Assembly (NCBI RefSeq): GCF_900104025.1
Contig: NZ_FNIQ01000001.1
Location: 558,001 to 622,000 of the forward strand
Reading direction: 5' to 3'
Length of the DNA stretch: 64,000 nt
From: Geodermatophilus sp. DSM 45219
Lineage (GTDB): Bacteria; Actinomycetota; Actinomycetes; Mycobacteriales; Geodermatophilaceae
The position numbers and the translations under genes are program-made. This document shows positions 20,721 through 29,858 of the stretch, piece after piece; positions within the stretch are counted from its first letter, which is position 1, and every line of letters begins with the position of its first letter. The notes below the pieces were generated by a model. The model searched no databases. It was not told the origin of the DNA and worked only from the letters and a program-made list of their open reading frames with translations.

Positions 20721-20793
20721 AGCCGCCTGTCGGAATCGAACCGACGACCTTCTCATTACGAGTGAGATGCTCTACCGACTGAGCTAAGGCGGC
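20721..20793 (-). tRNA. tRNA-Thr (anticodon CGT)
   Basis: On the minus strand a 73-base cloverleaf runs from GCCGCCTTAGCTCAG to GGCGGCT. The acceptor stem is GCCGCCT/AGGCGGC, the anticodon loop is CTCGTAA with anticodon CGT (reads ACG), and the T loop is GGTTCGATTCC. The discriminator base is T and no CCA is encoded. Confidence 0.96.
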
Positions 20794-20852
20794 GGACGTG
20801 CGCGGCCCAGCTTACGTGACCGCTCCGCCCCTCCGGCGCAGGCCCCGCCGGC

Positions 20853-22010
20853 TCAGGAGGGCAGCCGCAGCGCCACGGTGAGCGCCTCGACGGCGATCTG
20901 CGGCTTCACGTTCTGCTCCAGCGCCGTCCGGCACTCCAGGACGGCGTCGATGCGGCGCAGGGCGCCCTCCGGGCCGATCCGCCGGGCCAGCTCCTCGGCG
21001 TCGGCGCGCCGGTCGGGGTGGGCGAGGGTGACGTCCCCTCCCCCGCTCGTGGCGACGACCAGCGCATCGCGGTAGAGGGCGGCGAGGTCGACCAGCGCCC
21101 GGTCCAGCGAGTCGCGGCCCAGTCGGGTCGCCCGCGACTTCTGCCGCTTCTCCAGCTCCTTGAGCTGCCCGGCCCCGCGGCTGGCGGCGGCCACGCCGGG
21201 ACCGCGGGCGCCCACGCCGAGGCTCTGCTTGACCGCCTCGGTCTCCGCGCCGTCGAGCTCCGCGGAGGCCTTGTCGGACTCCTCCTTGGCGGCGCCGACC
21301 AGGTCGTCGGCGGCGTTGAGGCAGGCGGCCAGCGACACCAGCGAGACGGGGACGTCCAGCACCGCCTTGCGGGCCAGCCGGGCGTCCTCGTCACGGGCCA
21401 GGTGCCGGGCGCGCCCGACGTGCCCCCCGGCGGCCGCGGCCGACCAGGCGGCCAGCGCCGGGTCGACGCCGTCCCGCTGGACCAGCACGTCGGCGACCGC
21501 GTCGACCGGGGGCTGCCGCAGGCCGACGACCCGGCACCGGGAGCGGATGGTCACCGGCACGTCGTCGGGGTGCAGGCTGGGCGCGCAGAGCAGGAACACC
21601 GTCCGCGCCGGCGGCTCCTCCAGCATCTTCAGCACGGTGTTGGACGCCTGCTCGGTCATCCGGTCGGCGTCCTCGACCAGGACCACCTGCCAGCGGCCCT
21701 GGGACGGCGCCCGCCCGGCGATGCGCACCAGCTCGCGCACCTCGGCCACGCCGATCGACAACCCCTCCGGGACGATCGTCTGCACGTCGGCGTGGGTGCC
21801 GGCGAGCACCGTCCGGCAGGCGTGGCAGGTGCCGTCGCCGCCGTCGGGGCACTGCAGCGCGGCGGCGAACGCCCGGGCGGCCACCGACCGGCCCGAGCCG
21901 GGTGGGCCGGTGAACAGCCAGGCGTGCGTCATCGCGGTCGGGTCGGCGACGGCGGCCTGCAGCTCGGCGACGACGGCCGGCTGTCCGGTGACCCGCTCCC
22001 AGACGCTCAT
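20853..22010 (-). CDS. holB: DNA polymerase III subunit delta'
   Basis: A 385-residue clamp-loader subunit. It has the RFC box-like FTGPPGSGRS (Lys replaced by Arg, as expected for the non-hydrolysing delta'), VVLVEDADRMTEQASNTVLKMLEEPP, and VTIRSRCRVV. A zinc module near residue 53 reads CPDGGDGTCHAC, with three cysteines where four are usual, Asp standing where another Cys is expected. The long linker rich in Lys/Glu in the C-terminal half is typical of actinobacterial HolB. Its ATG overlaps the tmk TGA, the common tmk-holB pair. Confidence 0.94.
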   Translation of the reverse strand: MSVWERVTGQPAVVAELQAAVADPTAMTHAWLFTGPPGSGRSVAARAFAAALQCPDGGDGTCHACRTVLAGTHADVQTIVPEGLSIGVAEVRELVRIAGRAPSQGRWQVVLVEDADRMTEQASNTVLKMLEEPPARTVFLLCAPSLHPDDVPVTIRSRCRVVGLRQPPVDAVADVLVQRDGVDPALAAWSAAAAGGHVGRARHLARDEDARLARKAVLDVPVSLVSLAACLNAADDLVGAAKEESDKASAELDGAETEAVKQSLGVGARGPGVAAASRGAGQLKELEKRQKSRATRLGRDSLDRALVDLAALYRDALVVATSGGGDVTLAHPDRRADAEELARRIGPEGALRRIDAVLECRTALEQNVKPQIAVEALTVALRLPS

Positions 22011-22684
22011 GCGTGCACCTCCAGCAGCGCGCCGACCCGCTCGCGGACGTCGGCGGCGAGCTCGCCGGTCCCGCGGGTGGCGTCGAGGACCAGGTAGCGG
22101 CCGGGCTCGGCGGCGGCCAGCGCGCGGAAGGTGTCGCGGACCCGGCGGTGGAAGTCGATCGACTCGGACTCCAGCCGGTCGGCCTCGGCGCGGCCCCGGG
22201 CGCGGGCCAGCCCGGTCTCCGGCGGCAGGTCGAGCAGGACGGTGAGGTCCGGGCGCAGCCCCTGCGTGGCCCAGCGGGAGATCGCCGCGACGTCGGCGAG
22301 GTCGAGGGTGCGGCCGGCGCCCTGGTAGGCGAGCGAGCTGTCGACGTACCGGTCGGTGACCACCACCTCGCCGGCCTCCAGCGCCGGGCGCAGCACGGCG
22401 TGCGCGTGGTGGGCGCGGTCGGCGGCGTACAGCAGCGCCTCCGCGCGCGGGGCGAGGCCGGTGTGCGCGCGGTCCAGGACGATCGCCCGCACGGCGGCAC
22501 CGGCCGGGGTGCCGCCGGGCTCGAACGTGGCCCGCGCCCTGCGGCCCTGCGCGGTCAGCCACTCGACCAGCAGCCGGACCTGGGTGGACTTCCCCGCGCC
22601 CTCGCCGCCCTCGAAGGCGACGAACAGCCCGCGGGACCGGCCGGCCGCGGCTGCGGACAGGGCGAGCGGGCCGTCGTCGGACAC
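22007..22684 (-). CDS. tmk: Thymidylate kinase
   Basis: Phosphorylates dTMP to dTDP. The P-loop FEGGEGAGKST, the DRY motif in VVVTDRYVDSSLAYQGAG, PDLTVLLDLPPETGLARARGR (LID region) and the RVRDTFR helix are all present in normal order. Start GTG 22684 gives 225 residues with ~20 before the P-loop region. A GTG at 22750 in the same frame is possible and would add 22 residues. Overlaps holB by four bases. Confidence 0.94.
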   Translation of the reverse strand: MSDDGPLALSAAAAGRSRGLFVAFEGGEGAGKSTQVRLLVEWLTAQGRRARATFEPGGTPAGAAVRAIVLDRAHTGLAPRAEALLYAADRAHHAHAVLRPALEAGEVVVTDRYVDSSLAYQGAGRTLDLADVAAISRWATQGLRPDLTVLLDLPPETGLARARGRAEADRLESESIDFHRRVRDTFRALAAAEPGRYLVLDATRGTGELAADVRERVGALLEVHA

Positions 22685-22776
22685 GGGGATCGCGGGCTCC
22701 CAGTCGGTTCGGAGGAGGGGCGGTGCGGCCGCCACGGTACCGGTGGGCACCCACGGTCCCGGGCGGCCGCGCGGCC

Positions 22777-22782
22777 TAGGGT
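22777..22782 (+). promoter_or_regulatory. -10-like TAGGGT, leaderless start of methyltransferase gene
   Basis: TAGGGT is followed by six bases and the GTG at 22789. Confidence 0.5.
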
Positions 22783-22788
22783 CGGGGC

Positions 22789-23577
22789 GTGGCGAGCACC
22801 ACCTGGGACCCCGTCGGCTACCTCCGTTTCGGCGACGAGCGGGCCCGGCCGTTCACCGACCTGCTCGCCCGCGTCGGCGCCCGCGAGCCGCTCACCGTGG
22901 TGGACCTGGGGTGCGGCGAGGGCGCGCTGACCGCCTCGCTGGCGGCCCGCTGGCCCGGCGCGCGGGTCACCGGGGTCGACTCCTCGCCGCAGATGCTCGC
23001 CGCGGCCGCCGCCCACGCCGTCCCCGGGCGGGTGCGGTTCGTCGAGGGCGACGTGCGGGGGTGGCAGCCGGAGGAGCCGGTCGACGTCCTGGTCACCAAC
23101 GCCGTCCTGCACTGGGTCCCCGGGCACGCCGACCTGCTGCGCCGGTGGGCCGGGCAGCTGGCGCCGGGTGGGTGGCTGGCGGCGCAGGTCCCCGGCAACT
23201 GGCGGGCGCCGACCCACGCGCTGCTGGCCGCGCTGTGCCGCTCCCCGCGCTGGTCGGCCCTCGCTGGCGACGCGGCGCCCGCCGCGGACGCCGTCCTCGA
23301 CCCGGCCGGCTACCTCGAGGTCCTCACCGGCGCGGGACTGGCCGCCGACGCGTGGGAGACGACCTACCTGCACGTGCTGCACGGGGAGGACCCGGTGCTC
23401 GGCTGGGTGCGCAGCACGGTGCTGCGTCCCGTGCTCGACCGGCTCGGGGACGACGACGCCGCGGAGCTGACCGCGGAGTACGCCGCGGCACTGCGGGCCG
23501 CCTACCCGCGCCGGCCCGACGGGACGACGCTGCTGCCCTTCCGGCGGGTGTTCGCCGTCGGGCACGCGGCGGGGTGA
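22789..23577 (+). CDS. tam: Class I SAM methyltransferase, trans-aconitate 2-methyltransferase-like
   Basis: A 262-residue methyltransferase resembling Tam. It has VVDLGCGEGALTASLAARWPGARVTGVDSS (motif I and the acidic end of strand 2), VTNAVLHWVPGHADLL and a Trp-rich C-terminal half (HVLHGEDPVLGWVRSTVLRPVLDRL) matching Tam proteins. Tam methylates trans-aconitate to stop it inhibiting aconitase; the substrate here is inferred. It converges on the metallopeptidase gene with three bases between the stops. Confidence 0.85.
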   Translation: MASTTWDPVGYLRFGDERARPFTDLLARVGAREPLTVVDLGCGEGALTASLAARWPGARVTGVDSSPQMLAAAAAHAVPGRVRFVEGDVRGWQPEEPVDVLVTNAVLHWVPGHADLLRRWAGQLAPGGWLAAQVPGNWRAPTHALLAALCRSPRWSALAGDAAPAADAVLDPAGYLEVLTGAGLAADAWETTYLHVLHGEDPVLGWVRSTVLRPVLDRLGDDDAAELTAEYAAALRAAYPRRPDGTTLLPFRRVFAVGHAAG

Positions 23578-23580
23578 GGG

Positions 23581-24339
23581 TCAGCCTGCGGCGTTGGGCA
23601 GGCAGGCCCGGACCCCGTTGCCGGCGCCGCGCTGGAAGGCGTCGATCCGCTCCTGCGCGCTGCCGTGGGTCTCGGTCCGCTGCTGGCCGTCGGTGTCCAC
23701 GTAGACGGTGCCCCAGTCGTTCTCGCCGGCGACGGCGGTCAGCGCGGCGGTGAACTCCTGCTCGTCGCCGGGCTCCAGCCTCAGCAGGCCGTCGTCGACC
23801 GCCCCCTGCAACGCCGCGCCGGCCAGGCAGTCGGCCTGGAGCTCGTAGGCCTCGGACACCAGCGCGGGGTCCAGGTGGGAGACCATCGAGTGGGCCCACT
23901 CGTGGGCGACGACGAGGTAGACGAAGGCGTCGCCCAGCTGGCCGGACAGCAGCATGAGGTCGACCTCGAAGGCGAGGAAGTCGCCGATCGGGCAGTGGTA
24001 CGCGTTGCCGTCGGTGAGCAGCAGGTCGCCGCAGTACACCTGCTCCTGCGGGGCGTCGAAGAGGCCGGGCGCCCGGGCGGCGGGGGCCAGCCCGGGAGCG
24101 GTGTACGTGCCCGGGAAGTACTCGCTCCAGGACGCGCGCCACCAGGCGTCCACGGCCTCCAGGGCGATGGCGTAGTCGACGTCGAGCTCGTCGGAGGGGA
24201 CCCCGTCCTGGCCGGTCACCGGCGCCGGATCCGCGGTGTACCCGGTGGGGCCGGGCGCTCCGGCCGCGGCCGGGGTGGCCGTGCCGAGGAGCACGGCGGC
24301 CACCAGGGCCACCAGCAGTCGGGCTGCGCGCTGGACCAT
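23581..24339 (-). CDS. Secreted neutral zinc metallopeptidase
   Basis: A 252-residue exported protein. The signal peptide (MVQRAARLLVALVAAVLLG) has an AAA/G cleavage region near residue 27. The zinc motif HEWAH lies near residue 144 in YLVVAHEWAHSMVSH, followed by ELQADCLAGA with the third ligand. This pattern matches the 'neutral zinc metallopeptidase' (YpfJ-like) group. Two cysteine pairs could form disulfides. The ATG is preceded by GGAGGGAGCGGGTC. Substrate unknown. Confidence 0.88.
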   Translation of the reverse strand: MVQRAARLLVALVAAVLLGTATPAAAGAPGPTGYTADPAPVTGQDGVPSDELDVDYAIALEAVDAWWRASWSEYFPGTYTAPGLAPAARAPGLFDAPQEQVYCGDLLLTDGNAYHCPIGDFLAFEVDLMLLSGQLGDAFVYLVVAHEWAHSMVSHLDPALVSEAYELQADCLAGAALQGAVDDGLLRLEPGDEQEFTAALTAVAGENDWGTVYVDTDGQQRTETHGSAQERIDAFQRGAGNGVRACLPNAAG

Positions 24340-24368
24340 GACCCGCTCCCTCCGTCGAGGACGCGGGC

Positions 24369-24374
24369 AGGCTA
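24369..24374 (-). promoter_or_regulatory. -10-like TAGCCT upstream of the secreted metallopeptidase
   Basis: On the minus strand TAGCCT lies 29 bases before the ATG, leaving room for a short leader with the GGAGGG ribosome-binding site. Confidence 0.35.
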
Positions 24375-24471
24375 GGGGCGCCGCCCCCGGTGCCCGCAAG
24401 GTGTGTCCGGGGCACTCGCCGGGACGGGGTGAGTCAGTGACGGCGCGTGGCCGCACTGGAGCCGTTCGTCG

Positions 24472-24500
24472 CTGATCCGGAACAGGTGCGGACGGATCAG
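24472..24500 (-). terminator. Inverted repeat at the end of the methyltransferase gene
   Basis: CTGATCCG and CGGATCAG flank 13 bases and overlap the last codons and stop of the minus-strand methyltransferase gene. Confidence 0.4.
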
Positions 24501-25261
24501 GAGGGCGTCAGCCGGTACGCGTCGGTGCGGTAGGGCAGCTCGAGGACGTCGCGACCCCGGGTGCCGGGATGGGTGGCCAGCAGCGCACGCACCTCGCCGA
24601 GGAACTCCCCGCGGCGGACGTCGTCCATCATCGCGACGTAGCTGCGGGTGGCGATGCCGGCGACCACCTGCTCGGGGTCGAGCCGCTGCACGAAGCCGGA
24701 GCGGGAGTGGTCGACACGCGCTGGCAGCGCCCGGGCGAAGGCGTCGACGACACCCTGGTCGGCCTCGTGCCCGCGCGCCTCGCCGGCCAGCAGGCGCTGC
24801 AGGTCCGCCACCCACGGGACGCCGTCGTCACGGGTGTTCCAGACCAGGCCGACGACCCCACCGGGGCGCAGCACCCGCCGCAGCTCCGTCGCCGCGGGGG
24901 CGGGGTCGAACCAGTGCGCGGCCTGCCCGGCGACCGCGGCGTCGACGCTGCCGCCGGGCAGCGGGAGGGCTTCGGCCGCACCGACGCCGGTGCGCACCCG
25001 CGGGTACCGCGCCCGGAGCTCGGCGAGCATCGGCTCGGCCGGGTCGACGGTGACCACCTCGCGCCCGGCGGCCAGCAGCACGCCGGTCAGCAGACCGGTG
25101 CCGGCGCCGACGTCCAGCACGAGCCGCGGCCGCTCACCCACGAGGAAGGCCACGGCGTCGGCCGGGTAGTCCGGCCGGTGGGCCGCGTACCCGGCCGCGA
25201 CGGACCCGAAGGACGTCCGCCGGCGGGCCCACTCGTCCGGGTCCGGGCGGACGTCCGGCAC
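24497..25261 (-). CDS. Class I SAM-dependent methyltransferase
   Basis: A 254-residue methyltransferase. It starts FGSVAAGYAAHRPDYP, then LVLDVGAGTGLLTGVLLAAGREVVTVDP (motif I and the acidic residue of strand 2), then VAGQAAHWFDP and LRPGGVVGLVWNTRD. This is the methyltransferase-11 type; the substrate cannot be told. The GTG start lies only five bases after the topA stop, so it is probably read with topA. Confidence 0.85.
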   Translation of the reverse strand: MPDVRPDPDEWARRRTSFGSVAAGYAAHRPDYPADAVAFLVGERPRLVLDVGAGTGLLTGVLLAAGREVVTVDPAEPMLAELRARYPRVRTGVGAAEALPLPGGSVDAAVAGQAAHWFDPAPAATELRRVLRPGGVVGLVWNTRDDGVPWVADLQRLLAGEARGHEADQGVVDAFARALPARVDHSRSGFVQRLDPEQVVAGIATRSYVAMMDDVRRGEFLGEVRALLATHPGTRGRDVLELPYRTDAYRLTPS

Positions 25262-25266
25262 GGAGG

Positions 25267-28152
25267 TCAGCCCGCGGGGACGGCGTCGCTGCCGGCCGCT
25301 GCGGCCTTCGTGGCCCCCGTCGTCTTCTTCGCGGCGGTCTTCTTGGCCGTGGCCTTCTTCGCCGTCGACTTCGTGGGCGTCTTCTTCGCGGCGGTGGCCT
25401 TCTTGGTGACCTTCTTCTTGGTGCTCGGGTTGGCCCGCCGGTCGGCCAGCAGCTCGGCGGCGCGCTCGAGGGTGATGCTCTCGACGTCGTCGCCCTTGCG
25501 CAGGCTGGCGTTGGTCTCCCCGTCGGTCACGTAGGGCCCGAAGCGGCCCTCGCGGACGGTGATCGCCCCCTGGGTGACCGGGTCGGCCCCCAGCTCCTTG
25601 AGCGGGGCGGCCGCGGCCCGGCGACCCCGCTGCTTGGGCTGCGCGAAGACGGCCAGCGCCTCGTCGAGGGTGACGGTGAACAGCCGCTCCTCCGACTCCA
25701 GCGAGCGCGAGTCGCTGCCCTTCTTCAGGTAGGGCCCGTACCGGCCGTTCAGCGCCTGGATCTCCTCGCCGTCCGGCGCGGTGCCGACCGTGCGCGGCAG
25801 GGTCAGCAGCTGCAGCGCCTGTTCCAGCGTCACCGTCTCCGGTGACATCGAGGAGAGCAGGCTCGACGTCCGCGGGCCCTCCTTGCTGCCCTCGGGCACG
25901 ACGGTGGTGACGTAGGGGCCGTACCGGCCGGCCTTGACCACGACCGGCAGGCCGGACTCCGGGTCGGTGCCGAGCTCGCGGTCGCCGGAGGGCGCGGCGA
26001 GCAGCTCCTCGACCTTGTCCTGGGTCAGCTCGTCGGGCGCGAGGTCCTCGGGCAGGCTGACGCGCGGCCCGTCCTCACCGCCGACCTGCAGGTAGGGCCC
26101 GTAGCGGCCGACCCGGACGACGACCGCCTCGCCGCCGGGACCGGTGGCCCGCAGCGGGATGGAGTTGACCCCGCGGGCGTCGATCTCCTCGAGCCGCTGG
26201 CCGATGACCGACTTGAGCCCGCCGGAGGCCGCGATCCCGCCGGCGTGGCGGCCCGCGCCGCCGAAGTAGAACTCGGTCAGCCAGTCGACGCGGCCCAGCT
26301 CGCCGTTGGCGATCTCGTCGAGCTCGCTCTCCAGCGAGGCGGTGAAGTCGTAGTCGACGAGCTGGGCGAAGTGCTGCTCCAGCAGGTTGACCACCGCGAA
26401 GGCCACGAAGGTGGGCACCAGCGCGGCGCCCTTCTTCCAGACGTACCCGCGGTCCTGGATGGTCTGCATGATCGACGTGTAGGTGGACGGCCGGCCGATG
26501 CCGAGCTCCTCGAGCCGCGCGATCAGGCTCGGCTCGGTGAAGCGGGACGGCGGGGTGGTCGTGTGCCCCTTGGCGTCCAGCTCGCGGGTGTCGAGCTGCT
26601 GGCCCCGCTCGACCCGCGGCAGCCGGCGCTCGGCGTCGTCGCTGCCGTGGTCGTCGTCGCCCGCGGCGCTCTCGTCCCGCGACTCGACGTAGGCCCGGAG
26701 GAACCCCGGGAAGGTGATGGTGCGACCGCTGGCGGTGAACTCCACCGCCTCGTCGGTGCTGCTGCGCCCCGCGAGCCGGATGCTGACGCTCTGCCCGACG
26801 GCGTCGGCCATCTGCGAGGCGATGGTGCGTTGCCAGACGAGCTCGTAGAGGCGGAACTCGTCGCGGGCCAGCTGACCGGCGAGCTGACCGGGGGTGCGGA
26901 AGTTGTCACCGGCGGGGCGGATCGCCTCGTGCGCCTCCTGCGCGCCCTTGGCCTTCTTGGCGTAGCGGCGGGCCTCGGCGGGGACGTAGGCGTCGCCGTA
27001 GAGCTGGCGGGCCTGCGTGCGGGCGGCGTTGATCGCCTCGTTGGACAGGTTGGTCGAGTCGGTCCGCATGTAGGTGATGTGACCGTTCTCGTACAGCCGC
27101 TGGGCCACCCGCATGACCTGCGCCGACGACCAGCCGAGCTTGCGGCCGGCCTCCATCTGCATGGTCGAGGTGGTGAACGGGGCGTAGGGACGCCGCCGGT
27201 AGGGCTTCTCGTCGACCCGGCTGACGGTGACCTGCCGGCCCTCCAGCCGGGCGGCCAGCCCCCGGGCGCCGGCCTCGTCGAGGTGCACGACCTCCCCGGT
27301 CACCCGACCGGTCGCGGGGTCGAAGTCGCGGCCGGTGGCGACCCGGCTGTCGTCGACGCTGACCAGGCGGGCCCGCAGCGTCGTGGGCTCGCCCTCGTCG
27401 GCGCCGGACCTGCGGCCGGGAACGGCGAAGGTGCCCTCCAGCGACCAGTAGTCGGCGGCGTGGAACGCCATCCGCTCGCGCTCGCGCTCGACGACGATCC
27501 GGGTGGCCACGGACTGCACCCGGCCGGCCGAGAGCTTCGGCAGGACCTTCTTCCACAGCACGGGGCTGACCTCGTAGCCGTAGAGCCGGTCGAGGATGCG
27601 GCGGGTCTCCTGCGCGTCGACCAGCGCGGTGTCCAGCTCGCGCGGGTTGGCCACGGCGCGGGCGATCGCCTCGGGGGTGATCTCGTGGAACACCATGCGG
27701 CGCACCGGGACCCGTGGCTTGAGGGTGTCGACCAGGTGCCAGGCGATGGCCTCGCCCTCGCGGTCCTCATCGGTGGCGAGGTAGACCTCGCTGGCGTCCT
27801 TGACCAGCTGCTTGAGCCGGCTGACCTGCTGCTTGCGGTCGGGGCTGACCACGTACAGCGGCTCGAAGGCGTTGTCGACGTCCACGCCGAGGCGCGCCCA
27901 CGAGGCGCCCTTGTGCTCGGCCGGCACGTCGGCGGCGTTGCGCGGCAGGTCGCGGATGTGCCCGACGCTGGCCTCGACGACGTAGCCGTTGCCGAGGTAG
28001 CCGGCGATCTTCCCGGCCTTGGTCGGCGACTCCACGATGACCAGTGGCCGCCCCCCGCCGGTCGCGGCGGTGCGGCGGCGGGCAGGTGTGCTCGTGCCGC
28101 CTGCGGTGGCGGCGGTCCGGCTGCCGTCGTTCGTGGTCTTCGTGGGTGCCAC
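25267..28152 (-). CDS. topA: DNA topoisomerase I
   Basis: A type IA topoisomerase that relaxes negative supercoils. In the 961 residues the TOPRIM domain begins LVIVESPTKAGKI (Glu41) with DED at 128-130. The catalytic Tyr is Tyr361 in GHITYMRTDSTNLS. Four C-terminal GRYGPY/GRFGPY repeats follow, and then the long Lys/Ala/Thr tail typical of actinobacteria, rich in AKK repeats. GTG 28152 is chosen because AGGAG lies five bases upstream. An ATG at 28350, overlapping the upstream stop as ATGA, is an alternative that adds 66 non-conserved residues. Confidence 0.95.
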   Translation of the reverse strand: MAPTKTTNDGSRTAATAGGTSTPARRRTAATGGGRPLVIVESPTKAGKIAGYLGNGYVVEASVGHIRDLPRNAADVPAEHKGASWARLGVDVDNAFEPLYVVSPDRKQQVSRLKQLVKDASEVYLATDEDREGEAIAWHLVDTLKPRVPVRRMVFHEITPEAIARAVANPRELDTALVDAQETRRILDRLYGYEVSPVLWKKVLPKLSAGRVQSVATRIVVERERERMAFHAADYWSLEGTFAVPGRRSGADEGEPTTLRARLVSVDDSRVATGRDFDPATGRVTGEVVHLDEAGARGLAARLEGRQVTVSRVDEKPYRRRPYAPFTTSTMQMEAGRKLGWSSAQVMRVAQRLYENGHITYMRTDSTNLSNEAINAARTQARQLYGDAYVPAEARRYAKKAKGAQEAHEAIRPAGDNFRTPGQLAGQLARDEFRLYELVWQRTIASQMADAVGQSVSIRLAGRSSTDEAVEFTASGRTITFPGFLRAYVESRDESAAGDDDHGSDDAERRLPRVERGQQLDTRELDAKGHTTTPPSRFTEPSLIARLEELGIGRPSTYTSIMQTIQDRGYVWKKGAALVPTFVAFAVVNLLEQHFAQLVDYDFTASLESELDEIANGELGRVDWLTEFYFGGAGRHAGGIAASGGLKSVIGQRLEEIDARGVNSIPLRATGPGGEAVVVRVGRYGPYLQVGGEDGPRVSLPEDLAPDELTQDKVEELLAAPSGDRELGTDPESGLPVVVKAGRYGPYVTTVVPEGSKEGPRTSSLLSSMSPETVTLEQALQLLTLPRTVGTAPDGEEIQALNGRYGPYLKKGSDSRSLESEERLFTVTLDEALAVFAQPKQRGRRAAAAPLKELGADPVTQGAITVREGRFGPYVTDGETNASLRKGDDVESITLERAAELLADRRANPSTKKKVTKKATAAKKTPTKSTAKKATAKKTAAKKTTGATKAAAAGSDAVPAG

Positions 28153-28346
28153 GGTGCTCCTGTCGGTGGTGCTCGCTGCAGGCGCCGGCGGTCCGGCGCC
28201 GGACGACGCGGTTGCGGTCCGCACGCCCTCGGCGACGCCACGGTAGGCCACGGGGGCGACCGGGAGCCCGGTGGCGACCCACCGTGGGCGTGCCGTCACC
28301 CGCTCCAATGGCCGGGAGCGACCGGGTGTTCCCGGCACCGTCCGGC

Positions 28347-29858
28347 TCATCCCGGCTCCCGCACATCGGCCACGACCTCGCCGATCGCGGTCAACGTCGG
28401 GTGTTCGGGGTCGTAGTAGCCGGTGTGCCCCATGTCCCGGTCGGTCGGCAGTGACACGGCGCCGAAGCCCGACTCCCACGTCTGCTCGCCGTGGAGCTCG
28501 AGCCAGGTGACGTAGTCGGACGCCGAGGTGGCCTCGTAGACCTCGTCGACCTCCAGTTCCGCGGCCGTCCGGTCCAGCCCCGGGCTCCCGTTGAGCACGA
28601 GTGCGTCCGCCCGGAACGGCCCCGGCGCTGCGGCAGCGTGCTCGGTGACCACGGTGCCGTAGCTGTGGGCGACCACCGTGGTCCTCGCGGGATCCGGACC
28701 GCGCAGGGCGCCGAGGCCGTCGAGTGCCGCGGCCAGCGCCGTGCCACCCACCTTCGCCGTGCGGGTGGTGGCCGCCGGGGCCAGGGCCTGGGGCGTCCGA
28801 TAGCCCAACCAGGCGATGCTGGCCACGGCCAGCCCCGGGTCGGCGGCCTCGGCGGCCTGGGCGACGGCGGTGGCGTCGTCGGCCAGGTCGTCGAGGTCGT
28901 CGGTGGGGGTGGTGAAGATGCCGGGCACCACCACGGCGACGGCGTCCGCCGTGTCGACGTCCCCCGTGGCCAGTGCGACGAGATCGTCCTCGGGGACGAA
29001 CTGGTAGAGCTGCACGACCTCTCCGGCGGCCTCGCGGGCAGCGATCTCGCGGGCGACGGCCTGGGCGACGTCACGTCCCTCGGCGTCCGGATCGGCGAGC
29101 ACCTGTGCCAGGTGCTGCCGGTTGGCCTCGTCCCGGGCCCACGCCGGGAGGCCGTCGAGCTGCCCGACCCGGTCGGCGTCCCCGCGGATGGCTGCGGTGC
29201 GCGCGGCAGTGGACAGGCTCGCCCACCAGGCGGCCACCGCGGCCGGGTCGCCACCCGTCGGCGGGCAGGGGACGGACCCTCCCGAGCCGGTCACGCCGAC
29301 CAGCCAGGACAGGTCGTCGAAGGTCGCCGGTGCGAGCGCCCCTCCGGTGCCCAGCCCGGCGAGGGCGTCCGCCGCCTGGCTCGCGGCGAGTGCGGCCGTG
29401 TGCGCGGCGGCCAGGGCGTCGGCAGCCAGCGCCTCGGCCCGCAGGGCGGCGGAGGCGTCCTCGGCCGCGAGGCCGGTCACGGGGTCCACCGGCAGCGGCG
29501 CCGCCAGTCGTCCGGCACCGTCGAGCGTGACCGGGACCGCGGCGGCCGCGGCCAGCGCCTGCTCGGCGAGCTCCTGGGCGGTGTCCGCGTCGGCGAGCAG
29601 CCGCTGCGCGTGCTCCAGCGACCCGGCGAGGGCCGACGTGACCGCCGTGGCCACCGTCGAGACCTCGACGAGGGCGGCACCGGCCGACTGGGCGGCGGGC
29701 CCGTACCAGCAGTCGGCGTGCTCCAGCGACCGGCCCACCGCCTCCACCCGGGCCCGCCAGGCGGGCAGCGCGCCGGCGACGGAGTCGAGGGTCCAGACCG
29801 CCCCGCGCAGCAGCGGGACGTCCCAGCCGGCCACCTCGGGGAGCGTCGGGGCGGTCAC
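28347..29858 (-). CDS. DUF1023 alpha/beta hydrolase with helical WXG-like N-terminus
   Basis: A 503-residue protein. The first ~170 residues are Ala-rich helices with a WYGP turn (WxG-like) near residue 51, resembling ESX-type partners. The C-terminal half is a DUF1023 alpha/beta-hydrolase: VVAHSYGTVV with nucleophile Ser399, and DMGHTGYYD with a candidate His near 478. No signal peptide. The GTG start overlaps the stop of a WXG100-like gene (GTGA). The pair looks like a type VII secretion substrate with its small partner; lipase/esterase activity is inferred. No Ecc secretion genes are in the window. Confidence 0.82.
   Translation of the reverse strand: MTAPTLPEVAGWDVPLLRGAVWTLDSVAGALPAWRARVEAVGRSLEHADCWYGPAAQSAGAALVEVSTVATAVTSALAGSLEHAQRLLADADTAQELAEQALAAAAAVPVTLDGAGRLAAPLPVDPVTGLAAEDASAALRAEALAADALAAAHTAALAASQAADALAGLGTGGALAPATFDDLSWLVGVTGSGGSVPCPPTGGDPAAVAAWWASLSTAARTAAIRGDADRVGQLDGLPAWARDEANRQHLAQVLADPDAEGRDVAQAVAREIAAREAAGEVVQLYQFVPEDDLVALATGDVDTADAVAVVVPGIFTTPTDDLDDLADDATAVAQAAEAADPGLAVASIAWLGYRTPQALAPAATTRTAKVGGTALAAALDGLGALRGPDPARTTVVAHSYGTVVTEHAAAAPGPFRADALVLNGSPGLDRTAAELEVDEVYEATSASDYVTWLELHGEQTWESGFGAVSLPTDRDMGHTGYYDPEHPTLTAIGEVVADVREPG

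Noticed and set aside
22685-22750. Longer tmk start at GTG 22750
   Set aside because: The extra 22 residues have no known counterpart and neither start has a clear ribosome site. The shorter form leaves about 100 bp for the divergent promoters.
28153-28350. Extending topA to the ATG at 28350
   Set aside because: The added 66 residues look unlike any TopA N-terminus, and GTG 28152 has AGGAG at good distance. The ATGA overlap with the hydrolase stop keeps it as an alternative only.
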